64,000 bases of DNA from Pseudorasbora parva (taxonomy: Eukaryota; Chordata; Actinopteri; Cypriniformes; Gobionidae): contig NC_090191.1 of NCBI RefSeq assembly GCF_024679245.1, positions 980,001 through 1,044,000 on the forward strand, read 5' to 3'. Below the pieces are notes generated by a model. That model was not told where the DNA came from. It made no database searches and saw only the letters and a program-made list of their open reading frames with translations. Position 1 is the first letter of the stretch. The number at the start of each line of letters is the position of its first letter. Positions 1 to 10,700 of the stretch are shown one piece after another. The translations under genes were made by a program, and so were the position numbers.

Positions 1-1050
1 ATGTAAAAGAAAAGGAAAAGAGCGAGATCTTTGTTATGTAGGCAGCTATATCAAACTGCAGAAATTCAGCAAACGGTTGTGCCTCCAGTTCAGGATGTAA
101 AATGGATCACCTCCTCTAGAGGTCGACCAATTCATTGGTTTTGCAGATGAATCAGCACCGAGAGCTGATTGGTGGAACAAAAATCAATCCCGATAGTTTT
201 TCAGATAGTTAAATTGAGATGTAATTGTTCTAAGTCAATGTGAGATTTCCTGCTGTAACTGTGGGGGAATAAATAAATACATTTGCATGTCAACTGAAGG
301 ATGTTGTTCACTTTGAGTGACTTTTGATGAAAAATCATTGCAGCCACACAAGGTCTCTGATTGGAATAAATTAAAGAGACTATTAACTGGCGTAGAATCC
401 TATTGTACATAAAGCAAGATTGATCTATTTTTCATCATTAAAGGGGGGGGGGGCGCGGTGAAATGCTGTTTCCTGCATACTGACCTTTACACTGTTAAAG
501 ACTTGGATTCCCATCCTAAACATAGAAAAGTTTCAAAAACTAATGTTGGACGTTTGATGGAGTATTTCTGTGTCAAAAATACTCCTTCCGGTTTCTCACA
601 AGTTTCGGCGAGTTTTTTTCGAGTATGGGTCGGCTTGACGTTAATAGAGCGGAAGGTCCTTGTATGGGCCGTACGGCTCTTCTCCCGGTAGGGTGCGCGC
701 GCGTGACTAGAGCGAGAGAGGAAATGCACGCCCATAAACACTCTCAGCTGCAGATCCAGTCGTCCGTGAACACTAATGTCGGTTATAGTCCGCGCCGCGC
801 TCCACTTCATTCCTCCACTTTGACATTAAGCGACTTCAACGCTTCAGCACAGCACTCCGGGAAGGCAGCGCTGCATTTGAACCGATTTGAACGCAGAAAT
901 GACGAGAAGCTTCACAACATCGCTTCAGTCCAGACCTGGTACAAACCTGATGAAAAATCAATGTTAAATCTCAACATTGATTCAATGATATTTTAATTGA
1001 TGCATTGACATTGATTCAACGCTGATTCACTGTTTGTCTGCTATCTGGGC
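1..1050. other. No gene recognised; GC-rich repeat-like block in second half
   Basis: I see no convincing coding exon. The first 430 bases are AT-rich. A G-run occurs at 443-452. From about 600 to 960 the sequence is CpG- and GC-rich and looks like a dispersed transposon terminus or promoter fragment rather than a host exon. From 960 to 1030 there is a run of related TTGATTCAA-type words (TCAATGTTAA, ACATTGATTCAATG, GACATTGATTCAACG), typical of subterminal repeats of a DNA transposon. The short open frames here overlap on both strands and have no recognisable domain. Confidence 0.4.
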
Positions 1051-1467
1051 TCTGACCTTGAGAAAGCAATTCATGCTTTTATTAGCTCAAGATTAGATTA
1101 TTGTAATGCGCTTTATGCTGATGTCTCACAGTCGTCACTCAGGCGCCTTCAGCTGCTGCTTCTTATAACCAACACAAGCAAACGTGAGCATACAACCCCA
1201 ACTCTCCCATCGCTCCACTGGTTTCCAGTTTCTTTTAGAGTTGATTTTAAGATTCTGTTGTCTGTTTTTAAAGCTCTCAATGGCCTTTCCTCACCTTATA
1301 TAACTGAGATCCTGGCTATGCGTCGGCCAAACAGGGCTCTTAGGTCATCAAATCAACTCTTGCTGGATGTCCCACGGTCACGGTACAAACATTGGGGTGA
1401 TCAGGCTTTTTCTGTAGCTGGGCCCAGACTCTGGAATAAGCTCACTGATCTGGGCCTAAATAAATAA
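1051..1467 (+). pseudogene. 3'-terminal RT fragment of an L2/CR1-type LINE
   Basis: One frame is open from 1051 to the stop at 1467. It carries the hallmarks of the C-terminal end of L2/CR1-type reverse transcriptase polyproteins: LDYCNALY (about residue 15), a degenerate LHW-P-V-RVDFKIL block, FKALNGLSSPY, then NRALRSSNQLLLDVPRSR and the GPRLWNKL terminus. The catalytic palm (YADD) and endonuclease are absent, so this is a 5'-truncated dead copy, the usual outcome of target-primed reverse transcription. It differs in sequence from the other L2 copies in this window (1778, 32940, 50009), so it belongs to another subfamily. Family assignment rests on motif recall. Confidence 0.75.
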
Positions 1468-1777
1468 GCTTAAAACTTATTCATTTAGACTGGATTTTAA
1501 TATCTAGCAGTTGGTGTATGGAAGCAGAAAAGACTAATTAATATTTCACGCAAAAAACCCAATGCACACACGTGTAGACAATTTCACATGCATGAAACCA
1601 AATTTACATTCGTAAACCAACTATTTACGTGCGAAAAATAAAATTATATATTCATAAAATATATTTCCCCAAATGCAAAACACAGATTTACAACTGTGCA
1701 TAAAAACTTTCGAATGTTTACCAGTTTGTTAATTAACAAATCAAATTGTGCAAACCTCTGCTTAGCCCCATGATGAA
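1468..1777. other. AT-rich spacer without recognised feature
   Basis: The stretch contains repeated CATTCGTAAA, TTCATAAAATA and ACAATTTCACA-like words but no open frame or known motif that I can support. Confidence 0.4.
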
Positions 1778-2956
1778 CTGTGGGCAAAGGCTGATGATGT
1801 AACACCACTTGTAATCCTTGGTGATTTCAGCATCCACCTGGACAAACTGTACGCTACAGAGTTTCACTCCCTTCTATCCTCATTCGATCTCAAACTTCTT
1901 ACCACCTCACACACACACAAATCTGGCAACCAACTTGACCTCGTCTACATACGCAACTGCACTACAGAAAACACTTTGGTCAAACCCTTACACTTCTCTG
2001 ATCATTACTTCATCACATTTAATCTACATCTCACTACTCATACACTTCCACCTCCTCTACCAGTTAGTTTCAGACGAAACCTGCGTTCTCTTTCTCCCTC
2101 TCACCTCTCCTCCGTTGTGTCATCCTCTCTTCCGTCACCCACACAATTCTCCTCTATGGATGTCAACACTGCAACAGACACTTTATGTTCCACTTTAACC
2201 ACTTGTCTAGATACTATCTGCCCTTTGTCTTCTAGGCCAGCTCGCGCTACTCCCTCTAACCCTTGGTTATCTGATGTTCTTCGTGAACACCGGACCAAAC
2301 TTAGGGCAGCAGAGAGAAAATGGCGCAAATCAAACGACCCATCTGACCTGAGTAAGTACCAATCTCTGCTCATTTCCTTCTCACAGGACGTCCATACAGC
2401 TAAATCCTCATATTTCCACAACAAAATCAACAGCACCTCAGATTCACGCACACTTTTCAGAACTTTCACCTCTCTCCTCTGTCCCCCTCCACCACCTCCC
2501 ACCACCTCTCTATCTGCAGACGATCTTGCCCATTTTTTTACAGATAAAACCACACTCATCAGCAGTCAGTTCACACCTCCACACACACACACTTTTGAAT
2601 CAGCCACATCCACACCCAAACATCTTCTCTCCTCCTTCTCTACACTCACTGAGGACGAAGTATCTAAGCTTCTCCTCTCCAGCCATCCCACTACCTGTCC
2701 TCTAGATCCCATCCCCTCACATCTCCTACAAGCCATCTCCCCTACACTCTTACCAGCACTCACACACATCATCAACACATCTCTCTGCACCGGCATCTTC
2801 CCCACCACATTCAAGCAGGCTCGGGTAACCCCACTGCTTAAAAAACCCACATTAGACACATCACTTGTAGAGAACTACGGACCTGTTTCTCTCCTACCAT
2901 TCATAGCGAAAACACTTGAAAGAGTTGTCTTCAACCAGGTCTCATCTTTCCTCTGA
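1778..2956 (+). pseudogene. L2-A endonuclease C-terminus and RT N-terminus
   Basis: One frame is continuous from about 1778. It encodes the end of the APE-type endonuclease: the VILGDF block at about residue 10, NQLDLVY at about residue 47 and the C-terminal SDHYFITF block that closes APE domains. A Pro/Ser/Thr-rich linker follows, then the RT entry region: TEDEVSKLLLSSHPTTCPLDP, FKQARVTPLLKK, ENYGPVSLLPF and TLERVVFNQ. The frame stops at 2956, where related copies continue with a conserved GFKSGHST block. That block is missing here, so a deletion or frameshift removed it. The product would be inactive. Confidence 0.8.
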
Positions 2957-2957
2957 G

Positions 2958-3712
2958 ATGGCATTATTGTCAGTTACTGAAGCCCTGCGGCTAGCATCCA
3001 AATCATCAGTCCTCATCCTCCTTGATCTATCTGCTGCCTTTGACACTGTGAATCATCAGATTCTTCACATTCCACATCTCAGACAGCTCGGTCATGCAGG
3101 TTTGTATTGCACAACATCAGGAAAATCAGACCGTTCCTTACGGAGCATGCAACACAGCTTCTTGTCCAAGCCCTGGTCATTTCTAGACTTGACTATTGCA
3201 ATGCGCTTCTGGCTGGACTTCAATCTTGTGCAATCAAACCGCTGCAAATGATCCAGAACGCTGCAGCACGTCTCGTATTCAATGAGCCCAAAAGGGCTCA
3301 TGCCACACCTCTATTCATCTCTCTGCATTGGCTACCACTCGCTGCCCGGATCAAATTCAAAGTCCTGACTCTTGCTCATGGATCTTCCACAAGCTCAGCA
3401 CCAGCATACTTCGACTCACTCCTACGCGTCTACACACCCACCAGAAGCCTTCGCTCAGCTAATGAGAGGAGGCTTGTGGTACCATCACAGAGAGGCATGA
3501 AATCCCTCTCCAGAACTTTTTCTTTCATTGTTCCTGGTTGGTGGAACGATCTTCCGTCCTCCATACGCACGACAGAATCACTCGCTTCATTCAAAAGACA
3601 GGTAAAAACTCATCTCTTCCATGAGCACTTCATCTTACATTTTAAAAAAACCCTCTTCCTCCTCTATTTCTCTTTTCTTCTTTCCTTTTCTTTCTGGTTT
3701 TTGCTACTCTGA
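2958..3712 (+). pseudogene. L2-A RT palm start fused to RT C-terminal region
   Basis: Two frames carry homology. The first, from about 2958, has ALLSVTEALRLASKSSV and LLDLSAAFDTVNHQIL, the first catalytic-Asp region of RT. It then jumps to the region just after the palm (IRKIRPFLTEHATQLL in another frame from 3107). The 3107-3712 frame has SRLDYCNALLAG, NAAARLVFNEPK, LHWLPLAARIKFKVL, the SLRSANERRLVVPS block and GWWNDLPSSIR, ending in a poly-Phe/Leu low-complexity tail. Everything between, including YADD, is deleted. Confidence 0.8.
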
Positions 3713-3842
3713 GTAGTATACAAATCTTGGTATTTAGGGCACGTTTTGCGTTTTCTTTGCCTCTTCTTGACGGATCGCTTCCTGTTCTCCTGAGTTGTAA
3801 GTCACTTTTGATAAAAGCGTCGGCTAAATGCATAAATGTAAA

Positions 3843-4739
3843 TATCAATGAATGACACATGTTGGCAGTGGTGTGTGATTCTTAACGTGTGTGAAATGCC
3901 TGTTAATTATGTTGCTTATTCCGATCTCTTATATTGGGCACTTTTCCCTCTTAAATTGGCTCATTCTTACTGTTGACATTGAAAATGATGCACGTGTTTT
4001 TCTGAGGGTTTGCTGTTGTGACAGTTTCCACCTGGACATTTTTGTCATATTTGATCAATCAACATCATGTTCTAAAGAGATAAAAATGGTACTTATCAAC
4101 TTTGAATGGTATGGTAATAAAGTGATATCACATTATTTGAGCAGTTAGAGTTTTGGGCATTTTTTTACTTGGAGTAGGCGGGTTTTGCTGAGCTTTTGGG
4201 CTGGAAATCGTCGACCCAATCTGGTAACAATGTTGACCAGCTTAAACCAGCTCAAACCCGCTGCCATGCTTTAAAACATACCTAACCAGCATGTGCTGTT
4301 TTTGACATGAGGGACAAAAGGGATTTGATGGTGAGGAGATTTTCCCATCAGTTAATTGACGTGTGATAATATCAGTATCGTCGGCGAGGCTTTTAAATCG
4401 CTAATTCTAAACCAAAAGTAAAATGCGCACGGCAGATCGACATTCATAACGGTGTGAGGAGAGGAGAGCGAGTGCTTTCAATGAAATCCGGTGGAAGTTG
4501 AGTTGAGCTTCCATAGAAATGAATTGTGTGCGCATTTTACTTTCGGTTTGAATTAGTGCCAATTCAGGGATTGCTGGACTGATGAATAATAAGATGTTTG
4601 ACTAATGACCAACATTATCCTTAATGAAACACAAAACAAGCCAATACAATCAAAAGCGCTTTTATATTTCGCTTTGAAACCAAATCTTCCGTCATCATCT
4701 TGTCAGTCAGTTTTTCTGCTTGTTTTCTCAGTGACTTAC
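3843..4739. other. Non-coding stretch (intron or 3' flank of the finTRIM gene)
   Basis: No exon of a B30.2 domain is visible on the minus strand here, although that is where the next finTRIM exon could begin. Around 4210-4300 there is a CCAGC-type repeat segment (ACCAGCTTAAACCAGCTC and relatives). The rest is AT-rich with no supported feature. Confidence 0.5.
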
Positions 4740-4787
4740 ATTTTAGGAAGTCGTCTCTGGTCCTGGGAACAATGTTGGTGAAAGTGA
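4740..4787 (-). CDS. finTRIM exon 5: short pre-B30.2 exon (48 bp)
   Basis: The acceptor is GATTTCCACAG|TCACTTTC and the donor CTAAAAT|GTAAGT. Completing the phase-1 codon from exon 4 gives VTFTNIVPRTRDDFLK, the conserved lead-in to the PRY-SPRY domain in finTRIM proteins. The strong donor implies at least one further exon to the left. Confidence 0.88.
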
Positions 4788-7700
4788 CTGTGGAAATCAA
4801 CAGACATGAAGAGTGTGATCATCATATCAAGAGGAAATGATCCCTGCATCCGTTCCTAAGACATTTCTAATATGATCTTCTACATGATATGAGATGATGG
4901 AGGATGATTTCTGAGAGCAGATGAATCTCCAGGACTTTACCTCTGTCAGAGATCTTCTTCAGCTCCTCTTTGCAGAAATCCTCCAGTTTGTCCTTCAGCT
5001 GACGGACAGATTCTGTCACTCCGTTAAAAGAGGAGAGAGAACTGAAGAGATTGTCATTGACGTCTGTAGATTCAGGAGGAGCTGAGAGAGACTGGAAACT
5101 CTACAGGAAACAGAAATCAAAGCTCATCACCTCCACACTTCAGCCAATAACCTGCACTACTGTCAGATCTCATCTTTAGTAACTCTCCTCAATCCAGCAC
5201 TTTCACAGCCTCAGCTTCAGTCTTCTCATATTCATTATATCATGTTAGAGCGATAACGTTCTAGGACAATACTTGATGATCAAACATCTGGCAATAACAT
5301 AAACGTCAAGTGCATCAATGGCGTCGCATGACAGGGTTGAGTAGATTTGATCAGGAAAAGCAGTTCAAAGGCAACGAGATGATTGACCATTATTTATAAC
5401 TTTTCAGCAGTGGCTTTGAAATTCACAAGGACTCTTAAGGTGATGATACACAGGACAGCTTTTTGAGTGATGTTGCTTGACCCCATTGACTTCCATAGTG
5501 TGTTTAAAAAAACTACCAGAGACTGTTTGTCAGGGCCATGCAGAGACCGCTGGAGGGGCAGGTGCTCAAAGTATAAAAGGGGCTCATGGAACAAGGCTTT
5601 TAATCGGGCTGTGCTCAAGATATCAATACAGCAATATATTGTGACACATTACAGTGTTTCAACACGGATGTTTCTGTATTGATTTGGCAGCAAATGCTGT
5701 GATGCAGTTTTGAAAAGAAACCTTTAAAAGGTCAAAAGTTTAAAAAAAAAATTAAAAGAAAAAAATATATATGAATAACTCTGGGATTAGAAACGGTTAT
5801 ACTTATGATTCTGTTATACAGTAGTAATAGTAAAGAACAGCTGTTATAGTAAACTGTAGGTAGGACATGGTCACTATTCAAAATCAACGTGGCCCGTTAC
5901 GTACAGCAGAGTCCTGCACCGGGTCGGGTACCCGCGGGTACCCGCGGGTACCCGCATAAAAGTGGCCAAAACGGGTGGATTGTGATATTAATAAAATTCA
6001 CGGGCGGGTATGCGGGCGGATAATTAACTCCTCGCGGGCGGGTAGTAGCGCGGATGAAAAATATGTGCAATAGTTGTATGTCATTACACATACGCAACAA
6101 CGATATGACATTTTGACCCATCACGTCACCACCACGGCGACATTGCGACTTCTGTTGATGCTTTAGTTGGATTGTAGAGCGTTGCTATGGATGAGGTAAA
6201 AGTAAAGTTGGCGAGTGGAGTGTATCAAATTGTGGACAACGAGTCTTTAAAGGCAAAATCGGATGTGTGGAGAAAATGTGGTCTAATAAGAGATCAGGAA
6301 AATAACATCATAAGCGGCTTTGCGGCTTGCAAAGCATGCCATAAAGTTTTGGCGTTTGATAGCCGGAAGCTAGGCACGTCTTCTCTTAGAAAGCATGTCG
6401 AGACTTGCAGGAGCACAGCAGGGGTTACCAGTGCAACAATTGACAGGTACTTTGCCAAAGGCTACAAACCTCCAAGAGGGGAAGACAAGGAAGCTATAAC
6501 AAAATTGGCTGTGCAATTTGTGTGCCGAGACGTTAGATCATTTGAGACTGTGTGCGGCGATGGATTTTTGGAACTGGCACAGGGCTTAATAGACATTGGT
6601 GCACGAGCTGGCCTTGTGGACGCGCGTCAGCTTCTCCCCGATCCAACTACTGTCTCCCGTAGGATCACTAAATATGCTGAGGATAAAAGACAAGACATAA
6701 TTCCGGAGCTGAGGGAACAATTGACCGAGAGCAACGGGGCTGTGACGCTGGATTTGTGGACGGATGATTTCCGAAAAATTGGATATCTCTGTGTGACAAT
6801 ACATTACATTAAAAGCAATTGGGAACTGCAGGAGCGAGTGCTCTGCACAGCTGAATGGGACAGCAATTTACGTAAAACAGCTGACAACCTCAGGCCAGCC
6901 ATCGTCCAAGCACTCCGCAAATTTGGACTGGATGAGTTCTTTCCCAAACTAGTGTATGTAACTGACAGAGGTGCAAACATTGTTGCGGCCCTCCGCACAG
7001 CCACGAGATTGAGTTGTGCAGCACATATCCTGAACACAGTATTGCACACCACACTTGGGAAACCTGCTGAGGACGATTTGTTTGGCGAAGAGGTATCTGG
7101 TGTCATTGAGTCCGCTAAGTCGCTTGTGACTTATTTTAAGCAGTCACATCTCCAGAATCGTCTGCCAAAAACACTGAAAGCATCCGTGGAGACGCGATGG
7201 AACTCGCTTCACACGATGCTGGACTCTATTTGCAGCCAGTACGAGGCCGTCCGTGCTCTTTTGGGGGAACGTGATGAAGAACACCGTTTAAACTGCATGA
7301 GCAAGGAGACTTTGCATGACATTGTGAATTTTTTGGCACGATTCAAAGAAGCCACCAAAGCCCTGGAAGCATCCAAAACTCCGACCATTCACTTGACAGC
7401 TGTGTGGTTGGAGCGCCTCAGACGTCACCTTCAGCCGTCTTCTACTGACAGTCTGACATTGTCATCGCTTAAAGAAAAATGCCTCAAGATTTTAACCGAG
7501 AAATTTGAGCTGCATCTCTTGCACAAGCTGGCAATGTTCTTGCATCCAAAGTTGAAAAGCCTGAAGCTGCTGACAGATCATGGTGAAATTATGAGAGTTC
7601 ATAGCGAAGCACGGCGTCTTGTGAAAGGTAAGCTATTTAATCACAAATGTTACTTGTCTTCAGTGGTGGAGTGTAACGAACAATACTTAGGTCCTAATTG

Positions 7701-10700
7701 AAAAAAAAGAAAACATTTTCTGGTCAGTTTTTACACCTGCCAAAACAGGAATTGAAAAAAATCTCCATGTTTTCTGTGCTGATGCCGACGCGTTCATTGC
7801 GCTGCCAATAACGCACCTAAAAGATGTCACAAAGAACCGGTAAAAAAAAGTAATGATTATGATTATGTAAAACATAGCAAGGAGACATGCTAATTATTTA
7901 TTAATAAATAAGTATTTTCTCTGTTTTCAGTAGGCCTACGTGCTACCACGCTGAGTTTTAGTTCATTTATGATAGGCCCCGGCGGCCGGCGCCTCCATGT
8001 CGTGACCATCTCTATTATCTGATATAGCCTATTTACTTCTTAATTATTAAATACAGGGCCAGGTAATAGCGATTAAAAGGAAGATACAATTAATACAAAA
8101 CGAAATTAACTTTAAAGAGAAGCTTTGTGATTTCTATTTAGGATATAATGTAAACTTCAAATAGGAGTGTGTCGTGATTGCGGTTTTATAGCCCCAATTT
8201 TATTAGAATAGGCCTAGACATTAAGGGAATAAATTGTAATGCAAGCAAGTATAATACTTAAAGTAGATTTAAAATCAGGTATATTTTAATTTTTTTACTT
8301 AAGTATGGTTTTCGTTATTACTAAACTAAATAGTCTCTGGTTATTTGTAGCCTAGCCTACTTTACTGATATTCAGTAGCCAACTTCCTCCACCATTGCGT
8401 GTCCTTAATAATTAACAATTATTGTTTATTTGCAAATTAATAGGCTGATTTATTTAAATATCCATATGTCTTTTTTAAAAAAAAAATAGAACTCGAGGAG
8501 AAACGCGAAGATCTACCAGGCTGCAGCATGTCGGCGGCCCCAGCTGCAAAGAGAGTTCGTTTGGTTTCAACAGTTGATCGTTTGTCTGACGTAGAGGACT
8601 CTAGCGATGACACTGTGCTGTCCGAGGACGAGGTCGCTGCATACATCGAGTTCAAGCCACCCAAGGGGGATCCTTTCGATGTTTTGTTGTGGTGGAAGGA
8701 GCATGCGAAAACATTTCCCAACCTGGCAATGATTGCACGTAGTGTTCTCTCCATTCCAGCATCGAGCGCTGCGAGTGAGAGAGACTTTTCCACAGCTGGA
8801 TTTGTAATTCAAGAACGGAGAACGCAACTTAAACCTGGCACTGTGGACGATATCCTTTTCCTGCACAGTAACTTTAAGGGAAAGTAAATAGTCATAGCAT
8901 AGGCCTTTGAGGCTATTGTTTTTGTTAGCGACAGGCTCAGGCTGTATTTTTTCTTGTTCTTTTTTTCTTTTCTTTTTTTTCTACATTAATATAGGTCTAT
9001 TTGCGTAGTTCCATGGCCTATTTAGGTGCCGATATGGGCTACTTGAATGGCGCAAAACAAAGCGCACTTTAGCCTCTTTCATCAGCCCATTAATGAATCT
9101 GTTTATATAAAAAATAAAGCACTTTATTTTGAATGGTTTTAGCGTGTGTGATTTATCGCGGGTACGGATCGGGTAACGGGCCAAATATTAACGGGTCTGG
9201 GCGGGTGCGGATTCAATTTTGATATTATCACGGGTAACGGGTCGGATCTGGTGTTGAACTTTGCGGGTACGCGCGGGGGCGGGTCTCCAAAAATGGACCC
9301 GTGCAGGACTCTGACGTACAGTACTGAATAGTTTTATTTAACGTCAGGTCAGTATCTGTGGCTATTTTCATGGCAAAAAACTGAATTACAAATATACAAG
9401 AGTTACATTTATGCAATAAAAATAAAAACCAAGCAACAAAAAAAACAGCAATATTATACCAGATTTTTAACATTAACTTCTAAAACCTTTTAATCTTAAA
9501 TTCCTAAATCAATCCTTTAGTGGGTTTGCTGCCTTTGCTGCTGATACTGCTGGAGTATATCTCAGACTATAGACATTAAAACAAGCGCTAACACTTTACA
9601 TCAGACTGACATGACACGTCACGAATATGAAGGAGTTTTTATGCATGTTTATGACAACTGTCATTAAGTGTCATTCGCTCAATTATGTCATTTTTAATGC
9701 AAAGATGACATAATGTGAGACGTCTTGTTAGTGATAGTGACAAACTTTAAAATTTTGAAATTTGTCATAAACACATCTCACATAATGTCATCTTTGCACA
9801 CCATCTCAAGGTCAGGTTTTGTGGTTTAAATAGGTTGAAGCATTGATAATATGCAGCCTCAGCTCCTGTTTATAGACTTCACTGTCAAAGGTGTAAGTGC
9901 ATCTCTTTCAGAAGAAGAAGATCAGATGAGAGTCTGACTGATGATTATATAATAACCCAACACACAGATCAACACTTCAGTCAACGGCTCATTCTGCTCT
10001 CATGAAATGTTTCTCTGTGAGTCTCTCGTTCTTCTAGATCTCTGTTACCTGCAGGAAATGGATGTGATCCAGTGTGTGTGAAAGCTGCTCCAGCTCAACA
10101 TCTCTCCTCTTCAGATCTTTTATCTCCTGCTTCAGTCGCTCCAGACGTTCTTCAGCTCGACTCACTGCAGTCTTTTCCTGATCTCTGATCCGCTGTGTGG
10201 CATCAGAGCGGCTTCTCTCAATGGAGCGGATGAACTCAGTGAAAATCTTCTCACTGTCCTCCACTGCTGTCTGTGCAGAGCGCTGTAAGGACACACATCA
10301 CAATCACACAGTGGCTTCAGTGAGTCCTGACTGAGACTTCTCAAACTGCTCTTCTTCTCCAGACTCACCTTATGAACCTCCACAGCCTCTCTCAGCTGCT
10401 GAAGATCTTTCTCTCTCTGCTGGATTCTCTGCTGGAACGACCTCTGTGTCTCCTTCAGCTGGTGCTAAAGAACCGATGACAGCAGAAACATCACATAAAT
10501 CATCTAGTAAACAGATATGAATCCAGTATCAGTGAAGTGGTGAGACTGAGAGGTTAAAGATCTTGCATGGTAAGATTATAGGTGCCAGCATTATTTCATC
10601 AACGCCTAGTTTTATAGGGAGAGTTCACCCACAAATGTAAATGTGTTCATCGTTTACTCATCCTCTTGTCTTTCCAAACGTGCATGATTTTCTCTTGCAG

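Larger units (their letters stand above)
1778..3842 (+). mobile_element. L2-type LINE, copy A (5'-truncated, internally deleted)
   Basis: The element starts inside the endonuclease domain (about 1778) and runs to a typical L2/SINE-shared 3' tail at 3799-3842 (AAGTCACTTTTGATAAAAG followed by GCTAAATGCATAAATGTAAA). The 3' UTR (3713-3842) is closely related to 36132-36420 in this window, which defines the family end. The coding part is broken near 2940-2960. A larger internal deletion near 3070-3100 joins the start of the RT palm to its C-terminal third and removes the YADD core. It sits on the far side of the last recognised finTRIM exon, in opposite orientation to that gene. Confidence 0.85.
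5907..9313 (+). mobile_element. Complete hAT (Hermes/hobo-like) DNA transposon
   Basis: The ends are inverted: 5' CAGAGTCCTGCACCGGGTC and the reverse complement of the 3' end CAGAGTCCTGCACGGGTCC, the usual CAGxG hAT terminus. A perfect 8-bp target duplication ACGTACAG flanks it at 5899-5906 and 9314-9321, the hAT-specific length. Subterminal regions are rich in CGGGT/ACCCG words (three tandem GGGTACCCGC units near 5935-5965; several CGGGT at 9160-9280), likely transposase binding sites. The 3407-bp element encodes a full transposase in two exons. It lies in finTRIM intron 3 in antisense orientation. Structural completeness suggests recent insertion. Confidence 0.93.

Noticed and set aside
487..996. 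Overlapping open frames on both strands
   Set aside because: GC-rich repeat-like DNA; no recognisable domain, splice context or start.
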